NCBI GenBank assembly: GCA_963702495.1
Contig: CAVPDA010000003.1
Coordinates: 434,001 to 498,000, forward strand
DNA from: CAVPDA01 sp963702495
GTDB lineage: Bacteria > Pseudomonadota > Gammaproteobacteria > Burkholderiales > Rhodocyclaceae
Length of the DNA: 64,000 bases
Reading direction: 5' to 3'
The notes under the pieces are model-generated. The model was not told the origin of the DNA, made no database searches, and saw nothing but the letters and a program-made list of their open reading frames with translations. Shown one piece after another: positions 43,520-53,097 of this stretch (its first letter is position 1; each line of letters opens with the position of its first letter). The translations under genes were made by a program, and so were the position numbers.

Positions 43520-45493
43520 ATGTCGGTCCAATCAGAGGATACCAACACCCAATTGACGTTCCGTCGCTACAAGGACGGCGACACCAAGTGGAAGCGCTAT
43601 CAGGAAGTCATCTTCCAGGCCAGCTATACCCACAAATGCCCGACCTACATCCAGTCGACGCCGCCCTGCCAGGGTAGCTGCCCGGCCGGCGAGGACATCC
43701 GCGGCTATCTGGCGATCGTGCGCCAGACCGAGAAGCCGCCTATGGGCAAGGACGGCAAGCCGATCATGCCGTGGCAGGAGTACGCTTGGCGCCGCCTCAC
43801 CAAGGCCAATCCCTTCCCCTCGGTGATGGGCCGCGTCTGCCCCGCTCCCTGCGAATCCGGCTGCAACCGCAACGAGGTGGAGGACCACGTCGGCATCAAC
43901 TCCGTCGAGCACTTCCTCGGCGAGTACGCCATCGCCAACAACCTCAAGTTCGAGGCGCCGACGCAGAAGAGCGGCAAGAAAGTGGCGATCATCGGCGGCG
44001 GTCCCGCCGGCCTGTCGGCGGCCTACCACCTGACGCTCAAGGGCCACGACGTCACCGTCTTCGACGAGCACGAGTTCCTCGGCGGCATGATGCGCTACGG
44101 CATCCCCGGCTTCCGCACGCCGCGGGAAGTGCTCGACGCCGAGATCCAGCGCATTCTCGACCTGGGCGTGCAGGCGCGCATGAAGACCCGCATCGGCAGC
44201 GATGTCACCATGGAGCAGATCCGCGCCGAGTTCGACGCCGTGTTCCTGGGCATGGGCGCCCAGGCCGGCCGCGCGCTGCCGGTGCCCGACGCCGAGGCGC
44301 CCAACGTCGTCACCGCCACCGCCTTCCTCAAGGCCTTCAACGACGGGCGCATGCGCCATGTCGGCAAGCGCGTGGTGGTCATCGGCGGCGGCGACACCTC
44401 GATCGACGTCGCCACCGTCGCGCGCCGCCTCGGCCATATCCAGTCCGACCATCCGGTGGATTTTCCCGAGCGCGCCATCGCCGGCCACATGGCCCACGAC
44501 GTCGCCGGCATCTCCGCCCGCCAGGGCGCCGAGGTGACGCTGACCTCGGTGTTCAACATCGACAAGATGCAGGCCAACAAGCACGAGATCGAGCAGGCGC
44601 AGGCCGAGGGCATCCACATCCGCGGCGGCCTGTCGCCGATCGGCGTGGTGAAGGGCGCCGACGGCCGCGCCACCGCCCTGCGCGTGGCCGAGTGCGAGGC
44701 CAAGTTCGTCGGCGGCAAGCTCGAGATCAAGATGAAGGAAGGCACGGAGCAGGACATTCCGGCCGACCTGATCGTCTCCGCCATCGGCCAGGCCGTCGAT
44801 TTCACCGGCCTCGAAGAGTTCAACAACGGCCGCGGCATGATATCCACCGACAAGAACTACCAGGTCGCGGGCAAGCCCGGCGTGTTCGCCGGCGGCGACA
44901 TCCTGCGCCCGCACCTGCTGACCACGGCCATCGGCCACGGCGCCATCGCCGCCGACGGCATCGACCATGTGCTGCGCGGCCAGGACCTGGAAAAGCGGCC
45001 GAAGATCGACGTGCACTTCTTCGAATTGCAGCGCAAGATGATCGAGAAGGGGCTCACGGTGAAGGAAGTGCATGAGCCGATTCGCGGCACGGACGGGACC
45101 AACGCCGCCGTGCACAATTTCGAGAACCGCTCCGACCGCTACGTCATCCCGCACGACGAGTTGTTCCTCGGCCACTTCACGTACACGGAGCGCCTCAAGC
45201 GCACGGTGATCACCCTGTCCGCGGAGACGGCCCTGGGCAACTTCCAGGAGCGCATCGAGCCGCTGGACGAGAAGCAGGCGATCGCCGAGGGCAAGCGCTG
45301 CATGAGCTGCGGCATGTGCTTCGAGTGCGACAACTGCGTGGTGTACTGTCCGCAGACCGCGGTGTTCCGCGTCAAGAAGACGGAATCCACCTTGGGCCGC
45401 TACGTGGACACCGACTACGACAAGTGCATCGGCTGCCACATCTGCCACGACGTCTGCCCGACCGGCTACATTCAGATGGGCTTGGGTGAATGA
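43520..45493 (+). CDS. dsrL: DsrL, NAD(P)-linked iron-sulfur flavoprotein
   Basis: 657 residues from ATG 43520 (GGTGGAGA upstream; an in-frame GTG at 43508 is less likely). Glutamate-synthase-small-subunit-like: N-terminal cysteine motifs CQGSCPAGEDI and CPAPCESGC, an FAD-binding VAIIGGGPAGLSAAYHL, an NAD(P)-binding VVVIGGGDTSIDVA, and a C-terminal bis-ferredoxin module (CMSCGMCFECDNC, CIGCHICHDVCPTG). It probably transfers DsrAB electrons to NAD(P)+. Its presence is a strong marker of sulfur oxidation. dsrJ begins one base after its stop. Confidence 0.95.
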   Translation: MSVQSEDTNTQLTFRRYKDGDTKWKRYQEVIFQASYTHKCPTYIQSTPPCQGSCPAGEDIRGYLAIVRQTEKPPMGKDGKPIMPWQEYAWRRLTKANPFPSVMGRVCPAPCESGCNRNEVEDHVGINSVEHFLGEYAIANNLKFEAPTQKSGKKVAIIGGGPAGLSAAYHLTLKGHDVTVFDEHEFLGGMMRYGIPGFRTPREVLDAEIQRILDLGVQARMKTRIGSDVTMEQIRAEFDAVFLGMGAQAGRALPVPDAEAPNVVTATAFLKAFNDGRMRHVGKRVVVIGGGDTSIDVATVARRLGHIQSDHPVDFPERAIAGHMAHDVAGISARQGAEVTLTSVFNIDKMQANKHEIEQAQAEGIHIRGGLSPIGVVKGADGRATALRVAECEAKFVGGKLEIKMKEGTEQDIPADLIVSAIGQAVDFTGLEEFNNGRGMISTDKNYQVAGKPGVFAGGDILRPHLLTTAIGHGAIAADGIDHVLRGQDLEKRPKIDVHFFELQRKMIEKGLTVKEVHEPIRGTDGTNAAVHNFENRSDRYVIPHDELFLGHFTYTERLKRTVITLSAETALGNFQERIEPLDEKQAIAEGKRCMSCGMCFECDNCVVYCPQTAVFRVKKTESTLGRYVDTDYDKCIGCHICHDVCPTGYIQMGLGE

Positions 45494-45494
45494 G

Positions 45495-45902
45495 ATGAGA
45501 GGATTGCGCCTTCTCGCTTTGGCGCTCGGGGCGGCGGCGGCGGCCGTCGCCTTTGCGGCGGATTCCGGCCGCACGCCGAAGCCGAACATCGTCATCGAGA
45601 AAGGCGACAAGTGCGTCGCGCCGACCGAAGAGATGCGGCGCGAGCACATGAACATGCTCAAGCACCAGCGCGACCGGACGGTGCATGAGGGTGTCCGGAC
45701 GAAGCAGCACAGCCTCAAGGGCTGCATCGACTGCCATGCCAGCAGCAAGAACGGTTCGGTGGTGGGCAGCCGCGACAACTTCTGCCAAGGTTGCCATGAT
45801 TACGCAGCCGTCAAACTGGACTGCTTCGAGTGCCACTCCACCAAGCCGCAGCCGGCCGCCCAGGCCCGCGCGGCAACGGCGACGAGCGGGAACAAGCCAT
45901 GA
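45495..45902 (+). CDS. dsrJ: DsrJ, periplasmic triheme cytochrome c
   Basis: 135 residues from ATG 45495 (signal peptide LRLLALALGAAAAAVAFAAD). Three CxxCH sites: CIDCH, CQGCH and CFECH. It is the periplasmic haem subunit of the DsrMKJOP complex. Its stop overlaps the dsrO start (ATGA), so the two are translationally coupled. Confidence 0.94.
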   Translation: MRGLRLLALALGAAAAAVAFAADSGRTPKPNIVIEKGDKCVAPTEEMRREHMNMLKHQRDRTVHEGVRTKQHSLKGCIDCHASSKNGSVVGSRDNFCQGCHDYAAVKLDCFECHSTKPQPAAQARAATATSGNKP

Positions 45903-46651
45903 GCGAGCACGAGCAAAAGACTGACACCCCCTCGCGTCGGCAGTTCATCGGCGCATCGATCGCAGGACTGGCGACCCTGGCCCTGGTTCCCGGATTCCGG
46001 CTGATCGAGATCGGCAACGCGCGTTCTCCCGATCAGCCCGCCTCGGCCGCCCATCGCTGGGGCCTGCTGATCGACACCGACAAGTGCGCCAGCGGCTGCA
46101 CTGCCTGCGTCACCGCCTGCGACGTCGAAAACGGCCTGGTGCAGACCGGACGGCCCCGCACCGACGCCCAGTGGATCCGCAAGGTCGAACTGAAGGACAA
46201 GAGCACCGGCGAAACGCACTCGCTGCCGCTCATGTGCCAGCACTGCGCCGAACCGCCGTGCGTCGATGTCTGTCCCACCGGGGCGTCCTTCAAGCGCGCC
46301 GACGGCATCGTGCTGGTGGATCGCCACATCTGCATCGGCTGCCGCTACTGCATGATGGCCTGCCCGTACAAGGCGCGTTCCTTCGTGCATGAGGTGCTCA
46401 CCGAGCAGAAAGCGTACGCGCCGCGGGGCAAGGGTTGTGTCGAGTCGTGCACGATGTGCGTGCATCGCGTTGACGAGGACCGGCAGCCGGCCTGTGCCGA
46501 AGCCTGCGCCGCCGCCGGCCATGACGCCATCCTCTTCGGCGACCTTAAGGACCCCAACAGCGAGATCGCGAAGCGCGTGAAGAGCCGCGCCACGACCCAG
46601 TTGCGCGCCGATCTCAAGCTCAATACCGGCGTACGTTACCAGGGAATCTGA
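45899..46651 (+). CDS. dsrO: DsrO, periplasmic ferredoxin-like iron-sulfur protein (Tat substrate)
   Basis: 250 residues. A twin-arginine signal (SRRQFIGASIAGLATLAL) precedes a ferredoxin-like protein with several [4Fe-4S] motifs (CASGCTACVTAC, CQHCAEPPCVDVCP, CIGCRYCMMACPY, CTMC). It bridges DsrJ and DsrP in the periplasm. It starts by overlapping the dsrJ stop by 4 bases and is followed after 2 bases by dsrP. Confidence 0.94.
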   Translation: MSEHEQKTDTPSRRQFIGASIAGLATLALVPGFRLIEIGNARSPDQPASAAHRWGLLIDTDKCASGCTACVTACDVENGLVQTGRPRTDAQWIRKVELKDKSTGETHSLPLMCQHCAEPPCVDVCPTGASFKRADGIVLVDRHICIGCRYCMMACPYKARSFVHEVLTEQKAYAPRGKGCVESCTMCVHRVDEDRQPACAEACAAAGHDAILFGDLKDPNSEIAKRVKSRATTQLRADLKLNTGVRYQGI

Positions 46652-46653
46652 CG

Positions 46654-47859
46654 ATGCGATTCGAAGCATTTCACCGGCTGGAGGAGCGCTTCTTTTATGC
46701 GCTGGTGGGAGTCGGCGGCCTGATCGTGGCCCTCGGACTGCTCGCTGCGTGGCACATGGAGGAGCACGGCCACATCGTCAGCGGCATGAACAATCAGGTG
46801 GTGTGGGGCACGCCCCACATCTTCGCCATCTTCATGATCGTCGCCGCGTCGGGCGTGTTGAACGTCGCCTCCATCGGTTCGGTTTTCGGCAAGGTTCCGT
46901 ACAAGGCAAGGGCGCCGCTGTCGGGGATGCTGTCCCTGGCCCTGCTGGCCGGCGGTCTGACCGTTCTGATGCTGGACCTGGGCCGCCCCGACCGCCTGAT
47001 CGTGGCCATGACGTATTTCAACTTCAAGTCGATCTTCGCCTGGAACGTCTTTCTGTACACCGGATTGTTTGCCATCGTCGGCGTCTACCTGTGGACCCTG
47101 ATGGAGCGGCGCATGAACGTCTATTCCAAGTATGCCGGCTTCGTCGCCTTCATCTGGCGCCTGGCGCTCACCACCGGTACCGGCTCCATTTTCGGCTTCC
47201 TGGTGGCGCGACAGGCCTACAACTCCGCGGTGCTGGCGCCCGCTTTCATCGTCATGTCCTTCGCCTGGGGCCTGGCGGCGTTCATCATCGTGCAGTCGGC
47301 GCTCTTCTCGTGGAACAATCTTACGCTCCATCCGGACATCCTGCGCCGCATGAAGAACCTGCTCGGCATATTCGTCGCCGGCGTGCTGTATTTCGTCGCC
47401 GTCCATCATCTGACGAACCTGTATTTCGCCAAGCAGATCGACTTCGAGCATTTCGTCCTGGTCAGCGGAGGCGTCTACCCGCTGCTGTTCTGGGCCGGCT
47501 ACGTCGTGCTCGGCAGCCTGCTGCCCCTCTTCCTGCTCTACCATCCGCGGCTCGGCACGCAGTGCAGTTCGGTCATCACGGCCTCGGTCCTGGTGATCCT
47601 CGGCGCCTTCGCCCTGCTCTACGTCCTGATCATCGGTGGCCAGGCCTTCCCGCTGGAAATCTTTCCCGGAATGGAGGTGCGCAGCTCCTACCTCGACGGA
47701 CAGATCGACCATTATGTGCCGAGCGTGCCGGAGATCTTCCTCGGCCTGGGTGGGCTCGGGGTGGCGTTCCTCATCACCACCATCGGCGTGCGCGTCCTGC
47801 ACTTCATGCCGCAGGACGATTTCAGCCAGCTACAGGGCGCCGGCAACATCACCGATTGA
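46654..47859 (+). CDS. dsrP: DsrP, NrfD-like integral membrane subunit
   Basis: 401 residues with about ten membrane helices (for example FYALVGVGGLIVALGLLAAW, FAIFMIVAASGVLNVASIGS, VYPLLFWAGYVVLGSLLPLF). NrfD/PsrC family: quinone-reactive membrane subunit of DsrMKJOP without its own cofactors. It immediately follows dsrO. A ~120-base gap leads to dsrN. Confidence 0.93.
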   Translation: MRFEAFHRLEERFFYALVGVGGLIVALGLLAAWHMEEHGHIVSGMNNQVVWGTPHIFAIFMIVAASGVLNVASIGSVFGKVPYKARAPLSGMLSLALLAGGLTVLMLDLGRPDRLIVAMTYFNFKSIFAWNVFLYTGLFAIVGVYLWTLMERRMNVYSKYAGFVAFIWRLALTTGTGSIFGFLVARQAYNSAVLAPAFIVMSFAWGLAAFIIVQSALFSWNNLTLHPDILRRMKNLLGIFVAGVLYFVAVHHLTNLYFAKQIDFEHFVLVSGGVYPLLFWAGYVVLGSLLPLFLLYHPRLGTQCSSVITASVLVILGAFALLYVLIIGGQAFPLEIFPGMEVRSSYLDGQIDHYVPSVPEIFLGLGGLGVAFLITTIGVRVLHFMPQDDFSQLQGAGNITD

Positions 47860-47981
47860 CTCCCGTCACCATGGCCAGCATGTTTCGCGCGACCCGAGCA
47901 CCCCGCGCCGGGGCACGCGAAACGCTGTCGCCGGGCGCCCGCGCGAGCGGCTGAATCGTCTGTGTCGGGCGCCTGAATCCG

Positions 47982-49391
47982 ATGCACCAGTTCCTCGTTT
48001 CCGCCGCTCACAAGTCGTCCGGCAAGACGACTCTCAGTATCGGTCTCGCCGCGGCGCTGCGGCAGCGCGGACTCGCGGTGCAGGCGTTCAAGAAGGGGCC
48101 CGATTACATCGATCCGCTCTGGCTCGGCCTGGCTGCCGGCCGCCCTTGTCGCAATCTCGATTTCTTCCTGTCGCCGCATGAGGAGATCCTGGCGCAGTAC
48201 GCGCGCCATAGCGCGGGCGTCGATGTCTGCCTGGTGGAGGGCAACAAGGGGCTGTACGACGGCCTCGCCCTCGACGGTGCCAACAGCAATGCGGCCCTCG
48301 CCCACCTGCTGGCGCTGCCGGTGATTCTGGTGCTCGACGCACGGGGAATGACGCGCGGCATCGCCCCGCTCATTCTCGGCTATCAGGCCTTCGACCGGGG
48401 AATCCGCATCGCCGGGGTGATTCTCAACCGCCTGGGCGGCAGCCGCCACGAATCCAAGTTGCGGGCCGTGATCGAGCATTACACCGACGTCACCGTGGTG
48501 GGCGCGGTGGCTGACGACTCGCGCATGGGCATCCTCGAGCGCCATCTCGGCCTGATGCCGGCAAACGAGAGCAGCGCCGCGGTCGAGCGCATCGGCGAGA
48601 TCTCGCGCCGCGTCGCACAGCAGGTGGACCTCGATCGGCTGCTCGCGCTCACCGTCTCCGCGGCGCCCCTGCCCCAGGCTCTGCCGCAGCGCCGCACCCC
48701 CGGGCCGACGGTGCGCATCGGCGTGGCACGGGACGAGGCATTCGGCTTCTACTATGCGGACGACATGGAAGCGCTGGCTGCCGCCGGCGCCCAGATCGCG
48801 CCCTTCGACGCCCTGCGGGACGCGCGCCTGCCCGAGGTGGATGCCCTGTTCATCGGCGGCGGATTTCCCGAATATTTCATGGACGAACTTTCGGCGAACG
48901 CGTCGCTGCGCGGCGAAATCCTGCAGCGCATCGAATCCGGCATGCCGGTTTACGCCGAATGCGGCGGCCTCATGTACCTGGCCCGCACCCTTACCTGGAA
49001 GGGCAAGACCCGCACCATGGCGGGAGCGATCGCCGCCGACATCGTCATGCACGACAAGCCGGTCGGCCGCGGCTATGTCAAGCTGATGCCGACCGCGGAC
49101 CATCCGTGGCCGCGCGAACCCGCCGCCGGGGACGAGATCCGCTGCCACGAGTTTCACTATTCGAGCATCGAGAATCTGCCTGCCGACACCCGCTACGCCT
49201 ACCGCGTAAGCCGCGGCCATGGCATCGACGGGGAACGCGACGGCATCGTCTACAAGAACCTGCTCGCTTCCTACAGCCATCTGCGGTCCACGGCGGCGCA
49301 CGACTGGGCGGCCCGTTTCGTCGCCTTTATCCGCCAATGCATGGGCGGGCGCAGCGCCGTGGCTTCGGCAGCCCAGCCCCGCGCCGCCTAG
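47982..49391 (+). CDS. dsrN: DsrN, siroheme amidase (cobyrinic acid a,c-diamide synthase-like)
   Basis: 469 residues. N-terminal P-loop ATPase (SAAHKSSGKTTLSIGLAAAL) and C-terminal class I glutamine amidotransferase (VYAECGGLMYLA with the nucleophilic Cys). The CobB/CbiA family; in sulfur oxidisers DsrN amidates siroheme to the siroamide used by DsrAB. The central YVKLMPTADHPW-type segment and the C-terminal HEFHYS histidines are typical. Confidence 0.9.
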   Translation: MHQFLVSAAHKSSGKTTLSIGLAAALRQRGLAVQAFKKGPDYIDPLWLGLAAGRPCRNLDFFLSPHEEILAQYARHSAGVDVCLVEGNKGLYDGLALDGANSNAALAHLLALPVILVLDARGMTRGIAPLILGYQAFDRGIRIAGVILNRLGGSRHESKLRAVIEHYTDVTVVGAVADDSRMGILERHLGLMPANESSAAVERIGEISRRVAQQVDLDRLLALTVSAAPLPQALPQRRTPGPTVRIGVARDEAFGFYYADDMEALAAAGAQIAPFDALRDARLPEVDALFIGGGFPEYFMDELSANASLRGEILQRIESGMPVYAECGGLMYLARTLTWKGKTRTMAGAIAADIVMHDKPVGRGYVKLMPTADHPWPREPAAGDEIRCHEFHYSSIENLPADTRYAYRVSRGHGIDGERDGIVYKNLLASYSHLRSTAAHDWAARFVAFIRQCMGGRSAVASAAQPRAA

Positions 49392-49418
49392 GACCGAACT
49401 ACCCAACCGGAGACCCGC

Positions 49419-49773
49419 GTGTTTAACGTCACCCCCGCTGCAGCAGCCCAGATCCTCACTTCGGCGCAGCATCACGGCAGCCTGTCCAGCCTGCGCGTCG
49501 CCGCCAAGCGAGATGTTCGACGGCTCGATCGTCTATGGCATGGGTTTCGACGACGAACGGGACAACGACGAGGTGCTGGAATGCGAAGGCATCACGGTAC
49601 TCATCGCACCTTTGAGCCGCGATCTGCTGAATGGCGCCACGCTGGACTTCGTGGAACTGAAGCCGGGCGAGTTCCAGTTCATCTTCATCAACCCGAACGA
49701 GGCAGCGCCGCCCCCGGCCGAAACCCGTGCGCGCGGCGGCTGCGGCAGCGGCGGCTGCAGCAGTTGCGGGTAG
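49419..49773 (+). pseudogene. dsrR: DsrR, IscA-type protein with an apparent frameshift
   Basis: About 117 residues after repair, beginning at GTG 49419 as MFNVTPAAAAQILTSAQ. The conserved HesB/IscA continuation (SIVYGMGFDDER, GITVLIAPLSRDLLNGATLD) is one base out of frame from about 49510. Removing one base restores the reading and makes the length a multiple of three. The C terminus GGCGSGGCSSCG carries a Cys-rich tail like true Fe-S scaffolds, although DsrR of purple sulfur bacteria is reported to lack the cluster cysteines. It acts with dsrN in the dsr cluster. Confidence 0.7.
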
Positions 49774-49817
49774 TCATGGCATCCGTTTGCACTGCCATTC
49801 CCCCCCCTCTCCCCCCG

Positions 49818-49842
49818 CCCCTCTCCCGCAGGGGGAGAGGGG
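49818..49842. repeat. C/G-rich inverted repeat
   Basis: CCCCTCTCCC (49818-49827) pairs with GGGAGAGGGG (49833-49842) over 5 bases, inside a C-run just before the next gene. It could be a REP-like element or a weak terminator of dsrR. Confidence 0.45.
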
Positions 49843-49879
49843 AGCTTCGCGCGCGCCTGGGGCGCGATATAGAGGGCCG

Positions 49880-51322
49880 GTGAGCGACTTCGACGTCATC
49901 GTCATCGGCGGCGGGCCGGGGGGCTACAAGTCCGCCATCAATGCCGCGCACCTCGGCGCCCGGGTGGCCTTGATCGAGAAAGGCATGCCCGGCGGCACCT
50001 GTCTCAACCTGGGCTGCATACCGAAAAAGGCTCTGTTGCACCTGGCGACGCTGCTGGAAGACGTGGCCGAGCTTTCCGGTCGGGGCATCGCGGGGCGCGT
50101 CCATGGTGACTTCCGCGAGGCCATGGCGCACAAGGACGATGTCGTCAATTCGATCCGCGGCAACTTCCCCCTGTGGCTCAAGCGCTTCGGCATCCACGTC
50201 ATCTCGGCCGCCGCGCGCATCGAATCCTGCACCGAGGAGATCGCGGTCGCGATCCGGCCGAACGGCGGCAACGCGTCCGACACCCTCACCGCAAGACGCC
50301 TGATCATCGCCACCGGGTCCGAGCCCAAACCCCTGGATCTGTGCCCGACGGGGGATCCGCGCGTCTTCTCCTCGCGCGAATTCATGCTGAACACGGAGGA
50401 CCTGCCCGATTCCCTGCTGTTCGTGGGCGGCGGTCCGGTCGGTGCGGAACTGGGCTACTTCGCCCACCAGTTCGGCTCCGGCGTCTGCATCGCGGAGCAG
50501 GACAGACATCTGCTGTCCACCATGCACCTGCCGGAGCGGGCCGTCAGCTACCTGGAGCGCAAGTTCAAGCGCCTCGGCATCGAGATGAGAATGGGCACCA
50601 CGGTCACGCGCTGCACCCCCCACGCCCACGGCATCGAAGCTGAATTCTCCGACGGTACGAAGCGGGTCTTCGACGGCGTGCTGGTGGGCACCGGAAGACG
50701 GCCGGTGACCGGCGACCTGGGTCTGGAACAGGCCGGCATCGCCATGTCCGCGGATGGTTTCATCGACACCTCGGAATACCTCGAATCGAGCGCACCCGGC
50801 GTCTATGCCGTGGGCGACGTCAAGCGCGGCCCCATGACGGCGAATGCCGCCCTGCACGACGCCAAGATCGCCGCGGCCAATGCCGTGCTCGGCAATCAGG
50901 CGAAGCGCAACTACTTCAGGGTGCCGGTAGTGATCAACTCGGCCCTGGAGATCGCGGCGGTCGGCCTCAGCGAAGAGCAGGCGGATGCGGCCGGCTTTGC
51001 GCCCGAGGTCGCGCGCGCCAGCCTCGGCGGCTGCGTCAAGGCCCGCGCCCATCACGATTTCGAAGGCTTTTTCGAGGTGGTGCACGACACCGAGACCGGC
51101 CAGCTGCTCGGCGGCTGCATCGTCGGTCCGGAGGCGGGCGAGCAGATCCACCTGCTCGCCGCCGCCTGCCAGTCGCCGCGGGGCCTGTGGCTGCTGAAGG
51201 ACATGAGCTACAGCCACCCGTCCTGGTGCGAGGAACTGGAGACGGCCATCGATCCCTACACCGCGGCCTTGTCGCGCTCGGGCAAGGAGCTGTTCACGCC
51301 CGGAATTCTGGCAATGCTGTAG
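49880..51322 (+). CDS. Dihydrolipoamide-dehydrogenase-like flavoprotein
   Basis: 480 residues from GTG 49880. Two-dinucleotide-fold oxidoreductase with N-terminal FAD site IVIGGGPGGYKSAINAA, the redox disulfide GGTCLNLGCIPKKALL, an NAD(P)-binding VGGGPVGAELGYF, GVYAVGDV, and a C-terminal YSHPSWCEEL in place of the usual HPTxxE. It lies where dsrS is found in some dsr clusters. It may transfer electrons for DsrL-related or lipoate-linked sulfur chemistry; the partner is unknown. The NADH-binding GxGxxG and disulfide are intact, so it should be catalytic. Confidence 0.85.
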   Translation: MSDFDVIVIGGGPGGYKSAINAAHLGARVALIEKGMPGGTCLNLGCIPKKALLHLATLLEDVAELSGRGIAGRVHGDFREAMAHKDDVVNSIRGNFPLWLKRFGIHVISAAARIESCTEEIAVAIRPNGGNASDTLTARRLIIATGSEPKPLDLCPTGDPRVFSSREFMLNTEDLPDSLLFVGGGPVGAELGYFAHQFGSGVCIAEQDRHLLSTMHLPERAVSYLERKFKRLGIEMRMGTTVTRCTPHAHGIEAEFSDGTKRVFDGVLVGTGRRPVTGDLGLEQAGIAMSADGFIDTSEYLESSAPGVYAVGDVKRGPMTANAALHDAKIAAANAVLGNQAKRNYFRVPVVINSALEIAAVGLSEEQADAAGFAPEVARASLGGCVKARAHHDFEGFFEVVHDTETGQLLGGCIVGPEAGEQIHLLAAACQSPRGLWLLKDMSYSHPSWCEELETAIDPYTAALSRSGKELFTPGILAML

Positions 51323-51359
51323 CGCCCTGCCGGCGCTCTTTGACGAGACGGACAAGACC

Positions 51360-52175
51360 TTGGATTTCTTCGACAACCGTGATTCGCGCTCCCGCCCGCC
51401 GCGCAAGGGCACGGTCTATCTCATCGGCGCCGGTCCGGGCGATCCCGAGCTGCTGACCCTGCGCGCGGCAAGACTGCTCGCTGCGGCGGAGGTCATCGTC
51501 TATGACAATCTGGTGTCGCCCGCCGTGCTCGACCTTGCCGCGGCGGCGGCCGAGCGCATCTACGCCGGCAAGGAGCGCGGCAACCATTCGCTCCCGCAGG
51601 AGCAGATCAACGAGCTGCTGGTACGCCAGGCGCAGCGCAACCGCATCGTGGTGCGGCTGAAGGGCGGCGACCCGTACGTCTTCGGTCGCGGCGGGGAAGA
51701 GGTGGAGACGCTCGCCGACTACGGCGTCCCGTTCGAGGTGGTGCCGGGTGTCACCGCCGCCTCCGGCGTCGCCGCGTACGCCGGAATACCCCTCACCCAC
51801 CGAGGATTCGCCAGCGCCTGCGTGTTCGCCGCCGGCTACCTCAAGGACGGCAGCATCGATCTCGACTGGGAAGGTCTGGCGCGGCCGCGCCAGACCGTGG
51901 TCATCTACATGGGCCTGCATGGACTGCGCGTCCTCTCCGACCGGCTGATCGCCCACGGTTTGCCGGGCGACACGCCGGCGGCGATCGTGCAGCAGGGCAC
52001 CACACCGCAACAGCGTGTGGTCACCGGCACACTGGCCACCCTGCCCGCGCTGGCGGAAGCGGCCCAGCTAAAGCCGCCGACCCTGATCATCATCGGCCGG
52101 GTGGTGCAACTGCGGGAGAAGCTGGCTTGGTTCGAGGCCGCCTCACTCGGCGGGTCAACCGGATCCCAGCCCTGA
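51360..52175 (+). CDS. cobA: Uroporphyrinogen-III C-methyltransferase
   Basis: 271 residues starting at TTG 51360. SAM-dependent methylation of uroporphyrinogen III to precorrin-2, the first step of siroheme synthesis. Conserved blocks are VYLIGAGPGDPELLTLRA, RLKGGDPYVFGRGGEE, VPGVTAASGVAAYAGIPLTHRG and PTLIIIGRVV. Its place directly after the dsr genes agrees with the need for siroheme in DsrAB; DsrN acts on the finished cofactor. Confidence 0.93.
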   Translation: MDFFDNRDSRSRPPRKGTVYLIGAGPGDPELLTLRAARLLAAAEVIVYDNLVSPAVLDLAAAAAERIYAGKERGNHSLPQEQINELLVRQAQRNRIVVRLKGGDPYVFGRGGEEVETLADYGVPFEVVPGVTAASGVAAYAGIPLTHRGFASACVFAAGYLKDGSIDLDWEGLARPRQTVVIYMGLHGLRVLSDRLIAHGLPGDTPAAIVQQGTTPQQRVVTGTLATLPALAEAAQLKPPTLIIIGRVVQLREKLAWFEAASLGGSTGSQP

Positions 52176-52419
52176 CGGCGGGTACCACGCCGTGCCCGCT
52201 CCGGAGCGCCTGCGGTCCGGGGTAGAGGCCGGGAGAAGCAGCCCTGCCGCCAATGCGCCAAGATCGCCAAGGAAATCCTGTAGTGGACGCTCCGGTGTGC
52301 TCTGCTGATGGATCGCCCAGTGCCACCAAGACCATTACGCGTAATCTCGGCCTGCTCGGCGTCTTGGCGGTTCAATTGCGCCTTTGAGGATCGGCGACAG
52401 GGCGCAAGGACACGGTCGC

Positions 52420-53097
52420 TTACTGCAGCTTGCTCTTGGGCAGGAACGGCGCCGCCGCCCGTTCCACGATGAACACCGCCGCTTCGACGCGCGAGGTGAG
52501 GTTGAGCTTGGCGAGGATGTGGCGCACGTGCAGCTTCACCGTGTCATGCGAGATATCGAGCTCGCGCGCGATCGCCTTGTTCGACAGCCCGAGGGCGAGG
52601 AACTGCAGAATCTCCTTCTCGCGCGCCGTAAGGTTCTTGAACGGGTCCTCCTTCGGCTGCGCGGCGCCGCCGGCCTGCAGCAGTTTGACCATCTTCAGGG
52701 TCATCGCCGGGGCCACCACTGTCTCCCCGGCGACGGCCCGCTGCACCGCGTCCACCACCTCGTCCGGTTCCATGTCCTTCAGCAGATAGCCCTTGGCGCC
52801 GGCGCGCAGGGCGTTGGCGAGGTCGTCCTCGTCATCGCTCACGGTCAGGACCAGGGCCGCCCCCGTCCAGTGTTCGGCCCGCAGGCGCCGCAGCAGCTGC
52901 AGGCCTCCCAGCGGCGGCATGTGCAGATCGATGATGGCGGCATCGGGTTGCGCTTCCTGCACCATGCGCAGCGCATCGTCGCCATTGCCGGCGATGCCGA
53001 CGACGCGGATCCGCCCGTGCTGTTCCAGCAACTCGGCCAGCCCTTTGCGGAACAGCGTATGGTCGTCGGCCAGAACGACCCGGATCGGCTCGCTCAT
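52420..53097 (-). CDS. NarL/LuxR-type response regulator
   Basis: 225 residues. Receiver domain with VVLADDHTLFRKGL and phospho-acceptor in AAIIDLHMPPLGGLQLL (Asp57), then a LuxR-type helix-turn-helix (NLTAREKEILQFLALGLSNKAIARELDIS-like, with SNKAIARE) at about 160-215. Its gene overlaps the histidine-kinase stop by four bases (ATGA). It converges with cobA. It is the nearest candidate to bind the GGGTAG repeats upstream of dsrA; that link is a guess. Confidence 0.92.
   Translation of the reverse strand: MSEPIRVVLADDHTLFRKGLAELLEQHGRIRVVGIAGNGDDALRMVQEAQPDAAIIDLHMPPLGGLQLLRRLRAEHWTGAALVLTVSDDEDDLANALRAGAKGYLLKDMEPDEVVDAVQRAVAGETVVAPAMTLKMVKLLQAGGAAQPKEDPFKNLTAREKEILQFLALGLSNKAIARELDISHDTVKLHVRHILAKLNLTSRVEAAVFIVERAAAPFLPKSKLQ

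Noticed and set aside
43532..45778. A 748-residue open frame antisense to dsrL
   Set aside because: Composition is alanine/histidine/valine-rich shadow; dsrL on the plus strand is unmistakable.
52176..52419. A gene in the gap after cobA
   Set aside because: No frame with coding character or a ribosome site; treated as non-coding between convergent genes.
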